DNA of 64,000 nt from contig DATGJP010000067.1 of NCBI GenBank assembly GCA_035295125.1, positions 1 through 64,000 on the forward strand. The letters are read 5' to 3'. This document shows, piece by piece, positions 9,008 to 17,434 of the stretch (the stretch's first letter is position 1; every line of letters begins with the position of its first letter). Made by a program: the position numbers and the translations under genes. Origin of the DNA: JAICMB01 sp035295125 (lineage in GTDB: Bacteria; Acidobacteriota; Terriglobia; Bryobacterales; Bryobacteraceae). Below the pieces are notes generated by a model, which ran no database searches, had not been told where the DNA came from, and saw only the letters and a list, made by a program, of their open reading frames with translations.

Positions 9008-10081
9008 CTACTGAACCGCGATCTGCACCGCAGTTCCATTAATCCAGGCGGCGCTGACCTGCATGGTGGCCAATCCCTTCGCCGCATCTGGCGGCACCCG
9101 AAAGTTCACTTGATATCCGTCCACGGCGCCGGGGTAACCCACAGCGCCGAGTACCTCGGCAGCCTCTCCATTGACTATCACGTCAATGGGTGAGTTGACG
9201 TTGGCCGGAGGACTGGACGGAAAGGGCTGTGCAGGATCGACTGCGGGCACTGTCGGGCCAAGCCCACTTACAAATACAGATAAGATCTCGCCCGCCGCAG
9301 CCGGGTTAGACGAAGTAACAAGGGAGAAGTCACTGGAATGGGTCACGGCGGGGCCGGCACCCGTCGTGAGAATTTGCGGCGCGGACATCGGGATTAAATG
9401 GACTACATACCGTTGTTTTCCGCCTCCATTGAGGCGGCGGTTTGCGGGGTCTTCTGTTATGGAGGCTGGCCGTTGGTTAACCACTCCCGGCGGGTTTGCC
9501 GCTATCTCCATCTGGCCCCGAGCGCCGAGAAAGGCTCCCGTACCGCCCGTTATCGCGAAGTCACTTCCTCCCGTTGCAATTAATGGAGATCCTGGCGGCG
9601 CCGGGCCACCGGCCAATCCGGTAGCAACAATGGTCCCGATCGGTGTGCCGTCGCCCTTCAAGATTTCGAAAGTGAACACAGCCACTGCAACCCGCACGGT
9701 GTCAGTGATTGCCCCGCCGGGGGTCGGGGCCGTGCTGGAAGAAAAGTTCTGCGCGGAGCGGATGTGAGTCCCCGTCACGGGCTCCCCATTGACGGCCACA
9801 ATGTCGGCGACGCCGAAGCCCCTATTGAAGTTTGTCGCGCCGTGTCCGATGACGGCGGTAGCTTTAGGATCCGTCGCGAACTTGGAAACATCGGAGGTGT
9901 CCTCCAGATATATGACATTGTTTGCTACGTCGATTTGTAGAATCGAAGGCGCGGCGACTTGGGCCAGGGCCAGTTGAGAGCAAGCGGCGGCGCAGAGGAA
10001 TGTGCCAAGAGCGGTTTTCCAAAGCCGCGGTAGCATGTTCTGCCCTCTGAGCTGGACGTAATGGTTCATTGTGTTTTTCAT
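9008..10081 (-). CDS. Exported protein of unknown function with C-terminal Solibacter-type beta domain
   Basis: A 357-aa protein. The start at 10081 has a strong AAGGAG six bases upstream (10087-10092 on the complement). The N-terminus carries a Sec signal (hydrophobic run TALGTFLCAAACSQLALA, then QVAA). The middle (~50-250) has no family I recognise but reads as beta-rich ('GTIVATGLAGG', 'SDFAITGGTGAFLGARG'). The last ~90 residues follow the TIGR03437-like plan ('AGEILSVFVSGLGPTVP', 'GYQVNFRVPPDAAKGLATMQV', ending VQIAVQ), which in this lineage sits on exported proteins. It is probably extracellular; the role is unknown. Confidence 0.8.
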   Translation of the reverse strand: MKNTMNHYVQLRGQNMLPRLWKTALGTFLCAAACSQLALAQVAAPSILQIDVANNVIYLEDTSDVSKFATDPKATAVIGHGATNFNRGFGVADIVAVNGEPVTGTHIRSAQNFSSSTAPTPGGAITDTVRVAVAVFTFEILKGDGTPIGTIVATGLAGGPAPPGSPLIATGGSDFAITGGTGAFLGARGQMEIAANPPGVVNQRPASITEDPANRRLNGGGKQRYVVHLIPMSAPQILTTGAGPAVTHSSDFSLVTSSNPAAAGEILSVFVSGLGPTVPAVDPAQPFPSSPPANVNSPIDVIVNGEAAEVLGAVGYPGAVDGYQVNFRVPPDAAKGLATMQVSAAWINGTAVQIAVQ

Positions 10082-10111
10082 TTGCGCTCCTTAAGTGCAA
10101 GTTCCTTTCGG

Positions 10112-10152
10112 GTTGATCGATCAGGTGGCCGGTTCGAATCCGGCTCACCTGT
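10112..10152 (+). other. tRNA 3'-end-like hairpin (T-arm motif without a tRNA body)
   Basis: Bases 10128-10144 are a perfect T-arm (GCCGG, loop TTCGAAT, CCGGC) followed by a 7-base acceptor-like strand TCACCTG. No D-arm or 5' half exists upstream, and CCA is absent. CAGGTG at 10122-10127 pairs with CACCTG at 10146-10151, so it could equally be a plain 11-bp hairpin. It lies just before the first kinase gene. It is either the relic of an integration site in a tRNA gene or a coincidental hairpin. Confidence 0.4.
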
Positions 10153-10255
10153 CACGAATAAGGAATGGCGGCGCTGAAGGTTACAGCGCCTGCGCGAAAG
10201 CGACAAAATCCTCCGTGGCTAAAGGCGTACAATAGGCCCTACGCCTCGGGTCTAA

Positions 10256-11902
10256 ATGCCAAACTGCCCTCAGTGCGGTGAGCCACTGGGTTCCGGCGAT
10301 CCCGCCGGGTTGTGCCCGAAGTGTCTGATCCTGGGCGCATTCGAGAGTTCGGTTGGAGCGGACGAATCCGGAACGCGCACCATCGATACAGCGGCAGGGT
10401 TTGTTGGTGATGACGACTTCGGCCGGTATCGTGTCCTTCGACCTCTAGGCGAAGGAGGCATGGGCACCGTTTATCTGGCTGAGCAGAGCGAACCCATTCG
10501 CAGGCACGTGGCTCTTAAGGTCGTGAAGGTCGGCATGGATACCGCCCAGGTGCTGGCTCGGTTCTACAACGAGCGCCAAGCGCTCGCGATGATGGATCAC
10601 CCGAATATCGCTCAAATCTTCGATGCCGGCGCGACCGCAAAGGGGCGCCCCTACTTCGTAATGGAGTACATCGAGGGCGCACCGATTACCCAGTATTGCG
10701 ATCGCGAGCGGTTGACCACGAGGCAGCGGCTCGCGCTGTTCCTCGCGGTCTGCCGCGCGGTGCAACATGCCCATCAGAAGGGTGTGATCCACCGTGATTT
10801 GAAGCCGTCCAACGTGCTTGTGAGGGAGCAGGACGGCGCGCCCGTTCCTAAGGTGATCGATTTCGGCATAGCCAAAGCCACCGACAAATGGGCCGTAGAG
10901 AATACGTTGCTCACGCAGTTCGGCCAGATCGTCGGAACACCAGAGTACGCCAGCCCTGAGCAGGCCGATACGATGACGGGAGACATCGATGAAGCATCCG
11001 ACGTTTACTCGCTTGGCGTGATCTTGTACGAATTGCTCATCGGAGCCGTGCCGTTCGACACGGCCATGCTGCGCAACGCTGGTTTGGCGGAAATGCTCCG
11101 AATTATTCGCGAGGATGAAGCGCCGTCGCTTCCGCGAAAGCTTACATCAATGGGTGCGGCCGTGTGCGAGATCGCCACACGCCGCCGGACCGACCCCGCT
11201 TCGCTGCGGCGCCAGGTGGACGGCGACGTGAACTCGATCACCATGAAGGCCCTGGAGAAGACGCGGAAGCGGCGCTATGCCTCGGTGGCAGACCTCGCAG
11301 CCGATATCCGGAGACACATGGAAGACCGGACCGTGCTAGCCTCGCCGCCGAGCCGGTTATACCGGGCGCGCAAGTTTCTCCGCAGGCATATGCTGGCCGT
11401 TTCGCGGTCCTCGCAGGCCGGCGGCCAGCCGACCGAGACACGGGAAGAACGGCCTGGCCTGATGCGGAAGCTTTTCGGATCGACTGGCGCCGGACCCTAC
11501 CGGGCCTGGAAAATTCTGCATATCGGGATGTGTTTGCGATGCGCCTTGCTCGTGTATCTGGCCTGGCGATTCAAGAACGTGACAAGCGGAAGGTGGAGCG
11601 TGGCGTTGTTCTTCTCGACGCTGCTCTGCAGCTCGGTTCAATCCTTCATGGCCGCCGTGTTACTCTTCGCCGGGAGCGTGGGCACGGAATTCCTTGTTAT
11701 GGAGGTACGAAATTTTGCGCCCTGGCTTCGCACGTTCGGGCTTGCGAACAGCGCGCTGGCGATCATTATGACGGTATGGGTCGCCGAAGGGCACACGATT
11801 CTCGCCGCGTTGACCGGAATCGTCGGGATTGCAACAGGAGTAAGGGCGCTGAACGTCAAGCCCGTGATGGACCGCATGGCGATCTACGATTCGAATCGCT
11901 GA
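10256..11902 (+). CDS. Transmembrane Ser/Thr protein kinase with N-terminal zinc ribbon
   Basis: A 548-aa Hanks-type kinase. Residues 1-25 form a zinc ribbon (CPQC...CPKC). The kinase domain spans ~57-325: 'LGEGGMGTVYLA' glycine loop, 'VALKVV' lysine, 'HRDLKPSN' catalytic loop, 'DFGIAKA' and 'GTPEYASPEQA', so it should be active. After a juxtamembrane stretch come about four hydrophobic helices (~425-530). Related kinases of this phylum usually continue into an extracellular TPR region; here a short membrane domain replaces it, and the usual C-terminal end is found as a fragment just downstream (11940-12095). It is followed by an ECF-like sigma factor gene, a pairing repeated at 40-44 kb, so kinase and sigma probably form one signalling unit. 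Confidence 0.9.
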   Translation: MPNCPQCGEPLGSGDPAGLCPKCLILGAFESSVGADESGTRTIDTAAGFVGDDDFGRYRVLRPLGEGGMGTVYLAEQSEPIRRHVALKVVKVGMDTAQVLARFYNERQALAMMDHPNIAQIFDAGATAKGRPYFVMEYIEGAPITQYCDRERLTTRQRLALFLAVCRAVQHAHQKGVIHRDLKPSNVLVREQDGAPVPKVIDFGIAKATDKWAVENTLLTQFGQIVGTPEYASPEQADTMTGDIDEASDVYSLGVILYELLIGAVPFDTAMLRNAGLAEMLRIIREDEAPSLPRKLTSMGAAVCEIATRRRTDPASLRRQVDGDVNSITMKALEKTRKRRYASVADLAADIRRHMEDRTVLASPPSRLYRARKFLRRHMLAVSRSSQAGGQPTETREERPGLMRKLFGSTGAGPYRAWKILHIGMCLRCALLVYLAWRFKNVTSGRWSVALFFSTLLCSSVQSFMAAVLLFAGSVGTEFLVMEVRNFAPWLRTFGLANSALAIIMTVWVAEGHTILAALTGIVGIATGVRALNVKPVMDRMAIYDSNR

Positions 11903-11939
11903 TAGCCGGTGGCCTCGGGTCATCGCGGGATTGTGGCTG

Positions 11940-12095
11940 GATCCTATCGGCGCGCTGGTACGCAAAGTGTATGCTTTATCCGGAGATAAGGCTAAGGTGA
12001 AAGCTGAATATGAGACTTTCCTCACGCTTTGGAAAGACGCTGATCCTGGCAACCCGATCCTAAAAAGTGCCAAAACAGAGTACGCACGGCTGTAG
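11940..12095 (+). pseudogene. Remnant of the C-terminus of a TPR-type Ser/Thr kinase
   Basis: In the frame starting at 11940 the 51 codons before the TAG at 12093 read as the closing TPR and tail of acidobacterial kinase-TPR proteins: 'DPIGAL', 'YALSGDKAKVKAEYETF', 'LTLWKDADPGNPILKSAK', 'TEYARL'. There is no start codon or upstream kinase in this frame, and the intact kinase at 10256 ends 37 bp earlier in a different frame. This suggests that the neighbouring kinase once had, or replaced a gene that had, the normal TPR tail. Recognition is from memory of the family and should be checked by alignment. Confidence 0.75.
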
Positions 12096-12179
12096 GCCGC
12101 AAGACAGCGTTGATTACTGCGTAACCTATAGCGCCCGATTCCTTATACCTGTTGTGGAGCGCCGTAAGGAGTTGAGATC

Positions 12180-12944
12180 ATGACGGACGAGCCGGAGAAC
12201 ACCGCAGCCCGAAACACTATCCATACGCTGGCGGGAGCATCTGATTTCCCGACCACCCGGTGGACGCTGGTGGTGGCCGCCGCCGACCCCCAACGGAAAG
12301 AGGCTCGCTCGGCTTTAGCTTCTCTCTGCGAGAACTACTGGTATCCGTTATACGCATATGTTCGCCGTCGCGGCTATCTTCCCGACAAGGCGCAGGACCT
12401 CACGCAGGAGTTTTTCATACGCGTGCTGGAAGGCCGATACCTTGATCGTGCGGATCCGGAGAAGGGGCGGTTCCGGGCTTTTATTCTGACGTCGTTGAAG
12501 TTCTTTCTGGCCGACGAAGGCGATCGCGAGCGTGCGCAGAAACGCGGCGGCGGGGCAATCCTGCCGCTTGAATTCCCGATGGGCGAAGAGCGCTACCAGC
12601 GCGAGCCCGCGCACGATGAAACGCCCGAGCGAATCTTCGAACGGCGCTGGGCGCTCTCGGTGCTAGATCGCGTCGTCGAGAGATTACGGAACGAATTCGT
12701 GCAGCACGGGCGCCCGGAGCATTTCGAAAGGTTGAAAGGTTTTCTTCTCGGCCAGTCAGACGCCCACTATGCGGCGCTGGCTCGCGAAATGCACACGTCC
12801 GAGGGAGCGCTCAAGGTGGCTATTCACAGGCTTCGCAAAAGGTACCGCGAACTCTTTCGCCAGGAGATCGCGGATACTGTGGTCGATCCGGCAGAAGTGG
12901 AGTCCGAGATCCGATACCTGGCAGCCGTGATCACAAGGAAGTAG
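12180..12944 (+). CDS. ECF-like RNA polymerase sigma factor paired with Ser/Thr kinase
   Basis: A 254-aa sigma-70 family protein. AAGGAG lies 8 bases before the ATG. Region 2 covers ~25-110 ('FPTTRWTLVVAA', 'YWYPLYAYVRRRGY', 'DKAQDLTQEFFIRVLE', 'DPEKGRFRAFILTSLKFFLADE'). Region 4 covers ~160-235 ('WALSVLDRVVERLRNEF', 'YAALAREMHTSEGALKVAIHRLRKRYRELF'). There is no anti-sigma gene; the preceding gene is a transmembrane kinase, so phosphorylation rather than an anti-sigma factor may control it (inference from gene order). The paralogue at 43007-43732 has the same partner type. Confidence 0.88.
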   Translation: MTDEPENTAARNTIHTLAGASDFPTTRWTLVVAAADPQRKEARSALASLCENYWYPLYAYVRRRGYLPDKAQDLTQEFFIRVLEGRYLDRADPEKGRFRAFILTSLKFFLADEGDRERAQKRGGGAILPLEFPMGEERYQREPAHDETPERIFERRWALSVLDRVVERLRNEFVQHGRPEHFERLKGFLLGQSDAHYAALAREMHTSEGALKVAIHRLRKRYRELFRQEIADTVVDPAEVESEIRYLAAVITRK

Positions 12945-13176
12945 TTGCCCGCGACAGGCATGGACCAGGCCGAGTTTATGCGCGGTCCTCGTTACTGCAT
13001 ACAAGACGTAATCCACTTGGAACGCATAACGCCTGTCTCGCTGTCTGACGCAGGTCCGGGTATGGCCGGCGGTCCGATCAGCAACGGCGACTATACGGCA
13101 GTGGAAACCAGCAAAAGTCTCGCGACCGGATCGGCGTGCCCATTGTTAGACTGGAATACTGCATGACAGGCATCCG

Positions 13177-13632
13177 ATGAAAATAGCCGAGGCATTAGCG
13201 CGACGTGCGGATCTCCAGAAGCGTCTGGAGCAATTGAAGCAGCGTCTGGTCAAGAACGCGCGCATTCAGGAAGGCGACAGACCGGAGGAGGATCCCGCTG
13301 AGCTACAAGCTGAGCTGGAGAACCTGGCGCGCGAGCTCACTGTGCTGATTCAGCGGATCAATAGAACAAATGCGGCGTCACGGTTCGGCGACGGAACGCT
13401 TGCGGACTCCCTTGCGGAACGGGACGTTTTGAAAATACGTTACAACGCATACCGAGAACTAGCGAACGCTGCCTCGACGTCGCAAAGCCGCACCACTCGT
13501 TCTGAGGTCAAATTCGTCAGTACAGTTAGTGTCGCGGCTACACAGCGGAAAGCTGATGACCTTGCCAGGGAATATCGAGAACTGGACACACGCATACAGG
13601 AAGCCGATTGGTTGACAACTTTGTTGGAGTAG
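13177..13632 (+). CDS. DIP1984 family protein
   Basis: A 151-aa protein recognised by overall pattern as the DIP1984 (septicolysin-like) family: 'MKIAEALARRADLQKRLEQLKQRL', 'INRTNAAS', 'ADSLAERDVLKIR', and a C-terminus of heptad-like 'LAREYRELDTRIQEADW'. It is strongly helical with a long coiled-coil tendency and has no signal peptide. Its molecular function is not established. It lies 232 bp after the sigma factor gene and just before another tRNA-T-arm-like sequence. The family is scattered across phyla, consistent with horizontal spread, though this window alone does not prove transfer. Confidence 0.8.
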   Translation: MKIAEALARRADLQKRLEQLKQRLVKNARIQEGDRPEEDPAELQAELENLARELTVLIQRINRTNAASRFGDGTLADSLAERDVLKIRYNAYRELANAASTSQSRTTRSEVKFVSTVSVAATQRKADDLAREYRELDTRIQEADWLTTLLE

Positions 13633-13949
13633 GACGAGCAGGTAGTCGAACGCAAACGAGAGGCGAGCACGACCCTCCGGCGGGGAAATGCCGATCTGGA
13701 TAGTGCGAGGGCAGCATTAGTCGGTTCGATTCCGACCCGCACATCGTATGCCCCGTACCGGGCACAGGCGCACGGCGTAGCGTAACCGTGTACTACCGCG
13801 TGCTGATCTCGTTAGCGTAGGCGAGGGTGGGAAAGGGGCACTCGTCCAGGCATTCCTTGAGATGCTTCCTGAAACTGCACGTGGCGGTATAACGCCAGTC
13901 TCGCCATCTGACGCAGCTCCGCGGCCTTGTGAGTTCGATCAATTGAACG
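13633..13949. other. Intergenic, ~315 bp, with a second T-arm-like hairpin
   Basis: No supported gene. The notable content is a sequence at 13703-13743: GTGCG at 13703-13707 pairs with CGCAC at 13738-13742, and inside lies a perfect T-arm (GTCGG, loop TTCGATT, CCGAC at 13720-13736). A D-arm and anticodon arm are missing, so this is not a functional tRNA. The region lies between convergent genes. Confidence 0.4.
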
Positions 13950-15080
13950 TTAGTGCCTTGCAGGAACGGTGACGAGAAACGTCAGGTCGTCGCAAGCCCG
14001 TTCGGCGTGGCGGATATCCAGGAGAGCACGTGGGTCCGGAGTCGAGGGTGTTGCACCGCTCCGCGCGCGGCTGAAGATTCGAAAGGCTTCGTCGCTGACG
14101 TTGTAGTCCTTTTCAGGTTCCGCGTTTGCCAGAATCCAACTCTTGATCAGGTTCGTAAATGCGACCATTTCGCTGCTGCCAGGTTCTTTCCTGTTGAAGA
14201 ATCCAGCGTCGTACAGACGGCGCGATGTGCAGACGTGGACGTCGAATTCGCGCGCGGTTTTGGTCGCATTCGACGCGAGTTGCTGCATGTACTCCGGTGG
14301 CGGTGGGGTGATGAACCCCCCGGTTCGAATCGGATCGTCCGCAGGGGGACTGTTGACCGGAGCTGGGCTTTGTTCCCGGCGCTGTTGTTGCTCTGCCTTT
14401 TGTTGGTCGGCTGCGCGCTGCTGTGCGGCTCTCTGCATGGCCTTCGTGAATTCATCGATTGGGCCGGTTGTATCGGCCACGGACTTTTCCGCGCCTTTCT
14501 CGCTGCCGCGCACAGCCACACGCGACGCGCGGTCATTTGGGCCGAACGCGACGTGAACCGCCATTGTTCTATTCACTGCCCACTTGAATGCGGCGGGCAT
14601 GAGAAAGGCTCCGGGGTCTGAGCAAGGGACTGCCGGATCACTCCGCGTTGGATATCGAAATCCGTCGTGCTCCAGGCACACCTTCGTATTCGACTGGGTA
14701 ATAGAAGGCGCTCCCGTAATTCTGACCTGGCCAGTGACAGTGCCCGGCACGTAGGAAACCAGGCGGGAGGCGTCCACCGTGCCTGCTCCCCAGGCACCCG
14801 TGGAGTCTTTGAATCCGAGAACGACGTGGATCTCCGGATCCGGCCATAGCCAACTGTGCACCCAATTGCCGGAGAGAACTTGCTCACATTGGCCTGGAGA
14901 GACGTTGGTCCAACTGCGGACGTGCCACTCTTTCTCCTTATTCAGAGCCGTCGCGACATCGACAGTGATTTGTCCGTCATTGCAGATAAACAGAGAATAG
15001 AAGTTAAAGTCCTGCGCGAGGGCGGTCGAAGATGCCACTACGGGCAGAATCGCCAGGAAGAATACGGCAGGCCTTCCCAT
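13950..15080 (-). CDS. Secreted DUF1036-like protein of unknown function
   Basis: A 376-aa protein with a clear signal peptide (MGRPAVFFLAILPVVASS, then TALAQ). The first ~100 mature residues ('NFYSLFICNDGQITVDVATAL', a W-x6-W pattern, 'VSPGQCEQVLSG') resemble DUF1036, a cysteine- and tryptophan-containing periplasmic domain. Residues ~205-250 are a low-complexity Gln/Ala/Arg coil and ~250-275 a proline-rich linker. The C-terminal ~110 residues are helical, with cysteines at 'VHVCTSRRLYDAG' and 'AERACDDLTF'. No catalytic motif is visible. It stands alone between convergent neighbours. Confidence 0.7.
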   Translation of the reverse strand: MGRPAVFFLAILPVVASSTALAQDFNFYSLFICNDGQITVDVATALNKEKEWHVRSWTNVSPGQCEQVLSGNWVHSWLWPDPEIHVVLGFKDSTGAWGAGTVDASRLVSYVPGTVTGQVRITGAPSITQSNTKVCLEHDGFRYPTRSDPAVPCSDPGAFLMPAAFKWAVNRTMAVHVAFGPNDRASRVAVRGSEKGAEKSVADTTGPIDEFTKAMQRAAQQRAADQQKAEQQQRREQSPAPVNSPPADDPIRTGGFITPPPPEYMQQLASNATKTAREFDVHVCTSRRLYDAGFFNRKEPGSSEMVAFTNLIKSWILANAEPEKDYNVSDEAFRIFSRARSGATPSTPDPRALLDIRHAERACDDLTFLVTVPARH

Positions 15081-15531
15081 CCTTAACCCCTTTCGTTATC
15101 CGAGGCTCCAAAAAGTATATCCCAAAACCGAGTTTATCCGGGTCGACCGAAAGTCATAAGGACTGGCTGCGCGATTTCAAGTTGCCGTCTAACGCCCGCC
15201 TTGAAATCGGACGCGGTTCCGGGTACTTGGCCGGCGGTTCAAGATCAGCACGCGACTATACGAACAAGTAGATTGTTTATAAATCGCCGACTATTCGAGT
15301 AGTCCGACGGCAAGCGAGTGTACACTTGGAGGACGGTGGAGCCCTCCTCTTTGGCGTGGTGATCTTTGAAATGATGCAGGCAGCGTGGCGGCCGCCGGCG
15401 CGGACGGGAGGGAGGCCTGATGAGTACGAGTTTGTGGTGCATCCCAGGCTGGCGGGTCATGGGCCCACGTTGTTCGCGGGGCTATTGAAGCGTGTTGAGC
15501 AAGTAGCCCGACGGTTCTGTCATTGCAAACC
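15081..15531. other. Intergenic, ~450 bp
   Basis: Contains the upstream regions of two divergent genes. One frame at 15326-15535 (69 aa) has no ribosome binding site and no similarity I know, so I do not call it. Nothing else is recognised. Confidence 0.4.
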
Positions 15532-16101
15532 ATGAGTGAATCATTATTGCGTGAGATCTACGTCAGCACGGATATAGAAACCGACGGGCCGCTCGCGGGA
15601 AAACATTCCATGCTGAGCATTGGATCGGCAGCCTTTCTGGCCGACAAAGAGCTGCTGGGGACGTTCTCCGCCAACTTGGAAACGCTGCCCGCATCGGCCC
15701 CGGATCCCAAGACCGCAGCATGGTGGGCCACACAGCCGGAGGCATGGTCGGCCTGCCGACAAAATCTCGAAGCGCCTACTGTTGCCATGAGGCGCTACGT
15801 TGGCTGGCTCAAGGCGTTTGGCGGACGGCCCGTGTTTGTCGGCTACCCGGCCGCTTTCGATTTTTCTTTCGTCTATTGGTATCTCACCGAGTTCGCGGGC
15901 GAGAACCCATTCGGGTATTCGGCAATTGATATCAAAACCTACGCAATGGCGTTGCTGCGCAAACCATATCGAGCGTGCGGCAAGCAGTCGATGCCCCCGG
16001 AGTGGTTCGATCCCGTGCCGCACACGCATGTGGCGCTCGACGATGCCATCGAGCAAGGACGACTGTTCTGCAATATGCTTAAGGCCAACTTCGGCGCTTA
16101 A
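15532..16101 (+). CDS. 3'-5' exonuclease of the DEDD superfamily (Rv2179c-like)
   Basis: A 189-aa protein. The DEDD metal ligands are visible: D14 and E16 in STDIETDG, an aspartate in '[15 protein letters not shown]', and H-x4-D in '[13 protein letters not shown]'. Proteins of this small stand-alone class trim RNA or short nucleic acid 3' ends using two metal ions. 'SIGSAAF' after the first motif, 'WWATQPEAW' and '[19 protein letters not shown]' match the Rv2179c-type exoribonuclease subgroup. The ATG at 15532 is chosen over an in-frame TTG at 15523 because the family begins close to the first motif. Confidence 0.83.
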   Translation: MSESLLREIYVSTDIETDGPLAGKHSMLSIGSAAFLADKELLGTFSANLETLPASAPDPKTAAWWATQPEAWSACRQNLEAPTVAMRRYVGWLKAFGGRPVFVGYPAAFDFSFVYWYLTEFAGENPFGYSAIDIKTYAMALLRKPYRACGKQSMPPEWFDPVPHTHVALDDAIEQGRLFCNMLKANFGA

Positions 16102-16168
16102 CCAGCGGCTCACGGCTGCTGAATCTCGGGCCAAACTGCAGCCGTCGGTAGGGAGTATAAGCGTGGAC

Positions 16169-16194
16169 AAAAGAAAACCCGCCCGAAGACGGGT
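16169..16194 (-). terminator. Intrinsic terminator on the minus strand without an obvious gene
   Basis: Read on the minus strand from 16194 to 16169: ACCCGTC, tetraloop TTCG, GGCGGGT, then TTTCTTTT. That is a 7-bp stem (one T-G pair) with a very stable UUCG loop and a U-tract, a textbook Rho-independent terminator. No convincing minus-strand protein gene lies upstream (16195-16900), so it may end an unannotated small RNA. On the plus strand the structure lacks a U-tract. Confidence 0.75.
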
Positions 16195-16388
16195 CTATTG
16201 CCAGCTGTCTGGCAGTTCAGTTGTTAACGACGGACCTAAGCACCACAGCCCAGACACGTGAAACGATCCGGCATCCAACCAGCATCTGGATGTCTCTTGC
16301 ATATAATGAGAGCCGGAGTCGCAATGGATGGCCAGGCACAGTCGATTTCCGTGGGCACGGAAGGCCAGCCGCGATCTAGGTAACCGGC

Positions 16389-17165
16389 ATGGACCAGTTG
16401 GCCAACAAGACAGCGTACGGATCCGCAAAATGGAGGAGTGAGCGATCGGGGGCCAGAATGCTCATGGCCGGCTTGGGGCTGCTTGTCCTGGCGTTTCTCC
16501 TCTGGAGCGCGCGCGATTTCATCTCCACGCTGGCCACGAAACGCGTCGTGGCATTCACGAGGTTCTCCACCCTGCACGAGGGCACTGAGCTTCAACTCCA
16601 GAGCGCTTTCGCCGCGGCGAAGATGAGCTCCCCCGTGGAGGCGAGTTTCGAGCCCGATAGGAACCCCGCCCTTCATGGCCGCGTGATCTACTACCTTTCA
16701 GTCACGGCCGACACGCCCGCGAAAGCCCGGGCGGAGCTTGTGCCCTTGACCGATGCCCTTAAGGCGAATTTCCCATCCGCCGAAAACAACCTGGTGGTGA
16801 CTCCGGACACTTCCACGGTCCCTGCTCCCAATCGCCTGAGCCAGGGCATCTTCATGGGAGTCCAAGCCGGGGTGCTTTTGATGATCCTGGCAGGCCAGCT
16901 CCTGATCGTGATCGGAGGCTATCAGGCGGACATGGGCCGCGCTGCTCTTTTCGCCGCGTTGGCCATGCCGTTCATCATTCTGATCAGGAGCGTGTTCTTC
17001 CCCGACGACAGCGATGACGTACTCGCGGACTTTCAATACGCGGTTTCGCAAGGCGAGTGGAAATTCGTCCTTCTACTTCTCGCACTGACGCCGGTATCCG
17101 TGATCCTGGCTCTGTGGCTCACACGGAAGTCGCGTCCGACTGTAGGGGAGCGCCGCCGCGCTTAG
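16389..17165 (+). CDS. Membrane protein of unknown function
   Basis: A 258-aa protein with four predicted hydrophobic helices: ~24-44 (MLMAGLGLLVLAFLLWSA), ~150-173 (IFMGVQAGVLLMILAGQLLIVI), ~180-200, and ~222-244. Between helices 1 and 2 lies an extramembrane domain of ~105 residues, likely outside the cytoplasm, with alternating strands and helices. No family is recognised. The start at 16389 is taken because AGGTAA lies shortly upstream; a downstream ATG at 16458 would begin directly at the first helix. It is a single gene with no operon partners. Confidence 0.65.
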   Translation: MDQLANKTAYGSAKWRSERSGARMLMAGLGLLVLAFLLWSARDFISTLATKRVVAFTRFSTLHEGTELQLQSAFAAAKMSSPVEASFEPDRNPALHGRVIYYLSVTADTPAKARAELVPLTDALKANFPSAENNLVVTPDTSTVPAPNRLSQGIFMGVQAGVLLMILAGQLLIVIGGYQADMGRAALFAALAMPFIILIRSVFFPDDSDDVLADFQYAVSQGEWKFVLLLLALTPVSVILALWLTRKSRPTVGERRRA

Positions 17166-17434
17166 GGCTGCACCACGCTCTGCAAATACGCCGGATAGCT
17201 GTTTAGCTCGTCGAGCCCACCACGCCGAAGGAGAAGATGTCGCTGTGGCGGTCTTGCAGCCCGTGGCAGGAATCGGGCAGGCTGAATGCTCTCAAAGACT
17301 TCTGCCGCGGGCTGCCAGGATCGGTCAAAATTGACGTGCAATTGGAGGTTAACAGCCTCCGCGCAGAATTCTAACCTGTCGCACTCCTAATATGACAGCG
17401 GATGTCGGGTGTGCATGTCAGAGTAGGGAAAGAC

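Noticed and set aside
15326..15535. 69-aa plus-strand frame before the exonuclease gene
   Set aside because: No ribosome binding site and overlaps the exonuclease start; composition not convincing.
16195..16428. Minus-strand short frames near the orphan terminator, one ending in MPDRFTCLGCGA
   Set aside because: The Cys-containing end looks suggestive but there is no start signal or homologue I know; a small RNA is the simpler reading.
17215..17256. Minus-strand stretch reading QDRHSDIFSFGVVG, like a kinase activation segment (RSDIFSFGVV)
   Set aside because: Only about 12 residues match and flanking frames show nothing kinase-like; too short to call a pseudogene.
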